From Rhizobiaceae bacterium UBA1291 (GTDB taxonomy: Bacteria > Pseudomonadota > Alphaproteobacteria > Rhizobiales > Rhizobiaceae), in contig DBUL01000184.1 of the NCBI GenBank assembly GCA_002307905.1, positions 2,761-10,054 of the forward strand: a stretch of DNA of 7,294 bases, in the 5' to 3' direction. Shown here piece after piece: positions 5,467 to 7,294 of the stretch. A program made the translations under genes and the position numbers. Each line of letters begins with the position of its first letter. The first letter of the stretch is position 1. Under the pieces are notes generated by a model, which saw nothing but the letters and a program-made list of their open reading frames with translations, had not been told where the DNA came from and made no database searches.

Positions 5467-5528
5467 GGCGTTTCGCTCAGTTTCAGGACAAGCAGGATCA
5501 GCGTGTGAAGAACAAGGAACGCCGGCCG

Positions 5529-6656
5529 ATGCAGAAGGCATCCACCGGAAAAGTCGGCAAGGCGAACAGGCCCGTGAAGGGCGGCCCGCGCGAGGCGGAG
5601 AAGGCAGCGCCCTTCAAGCCGCATGGCGATCGGCGTCCCGAAGGTGCGACGCGTGCGCCGCGGCCGGCGGAAATCCCTTCCGTATCGGAACCCGTGAAGG
5701 TGCTCGCCGAGCCCCAACGCACGCTGATGGTGCGGACAGGAGAACGCCCGGCCGAGCGCGTTCCGTTGATCCTCGAATCTCAGGGTGCCGGCGACTTCCA
5801 CCTGATCGACAGCGGCGCTGGCGAAAAGCTCGAGCAGTACGGCCCCTACCGGGTCGTCAGGCCCGAGGGCCAGGCCCTGTGGCCGAAAGCGCTGCCGGCG
5901 CATGTCTGGGAGCGGGCCGACGCGATCTTTACCGGTGATACGGACGAGGACGGCATGGGGCGGTGGCGGTTTCCCCGCGAGGCGCTGGGCGAGACCTGGC
6001 CTCTCTCGCTGCTCGGCGTTGATTTCCTCGGTCGCTTTACCTCCTTCCGCCATGTTGGCGTGTTCCCCGAGCAGATCGCCCATTGGAGCTGGATGAAGGA
6101 ACGCATCGAGACGGCCGGTCGGCCGCTGAAAGTGCTGAACCTGTTCGGCTATACTGGCGTGGCCTCCCTGGTTGCGGCCGCAGCCGGTGCCGAGGTCACC
6201 CATGTCGATGCCTCCAAGAAGGCGATCGGCTGGGCGCGCGAGAACCAGTCGTTGAGCCGGCTCGACAAGGCGCCGATCCGCTGGATCTGCGACGACGCAA
6301 TGAAGTTCATCCAGCGCGAGGAACGCCGCGGCCATCGCTACGATATCATCTTGACCGACCCGCCGAAGTTCGGCCGCGGGCCGAACGGCGAGGTCTGGCA
6401 CTTGTTCGAGCACCTGCCGCTGATGCTCGACATCTGCCGCGAACTCCTGGCGCCCAAGGCGCTCGGCCTGGTGCTGACCGCCTATTCGATCCGCGCCAGC
6501 TTCTATTCGATCCACGAATTGATGCGCGAGACGATGCGTGGCAAGGGTGGACTGGTCGAGTCGGGCGAACTGGTGATTCGCGAGGCCGGCCTTGACGGCA
6601 AGACCCCCGGCCGGGCGCTCTCGACTTCCCTTTTCAGCCGCTGGGTGCCGAAATGA
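5529..6656 (+). CDS. RlmI/RlmK-type class I SAM-dependent RNA methyltransferase
   Basis: Role: probably methylates rRNA using S-adenosylmethionine; the exact target is unknown. Seen (376 residues from the chosen ATG): a basic, Pro/Lys/Arg-rich, probably disordered tail of about 50 residues, a linking region, then a Rossmann-fold methyltransferase domain. SAM-binding motif I is NLFGYTG at 204-210, motif II is VDASKKAI at 226-233, an acidic DDAMKF is at 255-260, and motif IV TDPPKFGRG is at 276-284. DPPKF with a preceding FGYTG is characteristic of the COG1092 (RlmI) group, whose E. coli member makes m5C in 23S rRNA. The N-terminal PUA RNA-binding domain of RlmI is absent. Start choice: ATG at 5529 has AAGGAA upstream. 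A GTG at 5505 (AGGA, 7 bases spacing) would add eight residues, and the open frame extends to 5460. Its stop overlaps the next gene by ATGA. Confidence 0.85.
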   Translation: MQKASTGKVGKANRPVKGGPREAEKAAPFKPHGDRRPEGATRAPRPAEIPSVSEPVKVLAEPQRTLMVRTGERPAERVPLILESQGAGDFHLIDSGAGEKLEQYGPYRVVRPEGQALWPKALPAHVWERADAIFTGDTDEDGMGRWRFPREALGETWPLSLLGVDFLGRFTSFRHVGVFPEQIAHWSWMKERIETAGRPLKVLNLFGYTGVASLVAAAAGAEVTHVDASKKAIGWARENQSLSRLDKAPIRWICDDAMKFIQREERRGHRYDIILTDPPKFGRGPNGEVWHLFEHLPLMLDICRELLAPKALGLVLTAYSIRASFYSIHELMRETMRGKGGLVESGELVIREAGLDGKTPGRALSTSLFSRWVPK

Positions 6657-7294
6657 GCGACGAGTACAGTAACGACGGCCCACGCCGCGTCGGCCAGGTG
6701 AAGGAAATCACCAGCCTTGCCAACCCGATCATCAAGGACATCAAGGCGCTGTCGCTGAAGAAGGCGCGCGACGAGACCAGAAACTTCATGGCGGAAGGCC
6801 TGAAGCTGGTTATCGATGCGCTCGAACTCGGCTGGACGATCCGCACCCTTGTCTATTCCAAGGCGGCCAAGGGCAAGCCCATCGTCGAGAAGGTCGCCGC
6901 CCGCACGATCGCTTCTGGCGGCCTGGTGCTTGAGGTCAGCGAGAAGGTCATGTCGGCAATCACCCGGCGCGACAATCCGCAGATGGTCGCCGGCGTCTTC
7001 GAACAGCGCTGGATGGCGCTCAAGGACGTGCGGCCGGCCGGAGCCGAGACCTGGGTGGCACTCGACCGCGTTCGCGATCCGGGCAATCTCGGCACCATCA
7101 TCCGCACCGCCGACGCGGCTGGCGCCTCGGGCGTGATCCTGGTTGGCGACTGCACCGACCCCTTTTCGCTGGAGACTGTCCGCGCCACGATGGGCTCGGT
7201 CTTCGCCGTACCGCTGGTCAAGGCGACGCCCGCCGATTTCCTGCGCTGGAAGAAGGACAGCGGTGCACGGCTTGTCGCGACCCATCTGGCCGGC
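6653..7294 (+). CDS. TrmH/SpoU-family RNA 2'-O-methyltransferase (cut by window end)
   Basis: Role: SPOUT-class enzyme expected to methylate a ribose 2'-OH of tRNA or rRNA with S-adenosylmethionine; the target cannot be told from the sequence. Seen: 214 codons to the window edge without a stop. An N-terminal SpoU substrate-binding domain (about 40-118) contains FMAEGLKLVIDALELG and SAITRRDNPQMVAGV. SPOUT motif 1 is RVRDPGNLGTIIRTADAAG (139-157), with conserved Asn145 and catalytic-type Arg151. Motif 2 is ETVRATMGSVFAVPL (174-188). Motif 3, which completes the trefoil knot and cofactor site, lies outside the window. Family members with this layout are usually 260-290 residues. The ATG overlaps the stop of the upstream methyltransferase (ATGA), so the two are almost certainly co-translated and may share a role in ribosome maturation. 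Confidence 0.9.
   Translation, partial: MSDEYSNDGPRRVGQVKEITSLANPIIKDIKALSLKKARDETRNFMAEGLKLVIDALELGWTIRTLVYSKAAKGKPIVEKVAARTIASGGLVLEVSEKVMSAITRRDNPQMVAGVFEQRWMALKDVRPAGAETWVALDRVRDPGNLGTIIRTADAAGASGVILVGDCTDPFSLETVRATMGSVFAVPLVKATPADFLRWKKDSGARLVATHLAG

Noticed and set aside
5463..6683. A 406-codon open frame antisense to the class I methyltransferase gene
   Set aside because: It lies opposite a gene with clear SAM-binding motifs, resembles no family I know, and is the kind of long antisense frame common in GC-rich DNA with strong third-position bias.
6503..7285. A 260-codon antisense frame opposite the SpoU-type gene
   Set aside because: Same reasoning: the plus strand encodes intact SPOUT motifs, and the antisense protein is low-complexity and unrecognisable.
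1..7294. CRISPR arrays, tRNA or rRNA genes, insertion sequences, phage genes
   Set aside because: I saw no regularly spaced repeats, no RNA gene signatures, no transposase motifs and no terminal repeats with target duplications.

Overview
The window looks like chromosomal DNA from an alphaproteobacterium, most probably a member of the Rhizobiaceae or a close relative. The grounds are the high GC content, the RpoN, LptB and IHF-beta sequences (which read as typical rhizobial forms), GTG starts, and the gene order lptC-lptA-lptB-rpoN-hpf. The genus cannot be settled from the sequence alone. Nothing here looks like a phage, transposon, CRISPR array, rRNA or tRNA.

Left arm (1-4295, minus strand). 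Read in the direction of transcription, the genes are lptC, lptA, lptB, rpoN and the first half of hpf, which is cut by the window start. LptC, LptA and LptB form the bridge and ATPase parts of the lipopolysaccharide (LPS) exporter. RpoN is sigma-54 and HPF is the ribosome hibernation factor. This is the conserved proteobacterial lpt-rpoN-hpf cluster. lptC, lptA and lptB are tightly packed. rpoN and hpf each have a leader of 150-230 bases. The rpoN leader carries a strong inverted repeat. The hpf leader carries a plausible sigma-70 promoter and a hairpin next to the ribosome binding site.

Centre (4296-4637). This 342-base divergent gap holds no convincing gene. It contains two dyad structures and a -35-like element in front of ihfB.

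Right arm (4638-7294, plus strand). ihfB (integration host factor beta subunit, GTG start) is followed by lapA (small two-helix membrane protein), then by two RNA methyltransferase genes overlapping by 4 bases. The first is an RlmI/RlmK-type class I enzyme without an N-terminal RNA-binding domain. The second is a TrmH/SpoU-type SPOUT enzyme cut by the window end.

How the parts relate. The left arm combines envelope biogenesis, nitrogen-related sigma-factor control and ribosome hibernation. The right arm combines nucleoid architecture, envelope and RNA modification. IHF commonly helps activate sigma-54 promoters, so rpoN and ihfB in one window is functionally suggestive. From memory, ihfB-lapA in Rhizobiaceae usually lies between sppA and trpF. 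Neither is present here, so the most unusual aspect is probably a rearranged junction on both sides of ihfB-lapA. I did not find a clearly new biological system; the leads are non-coding structures and gene context.
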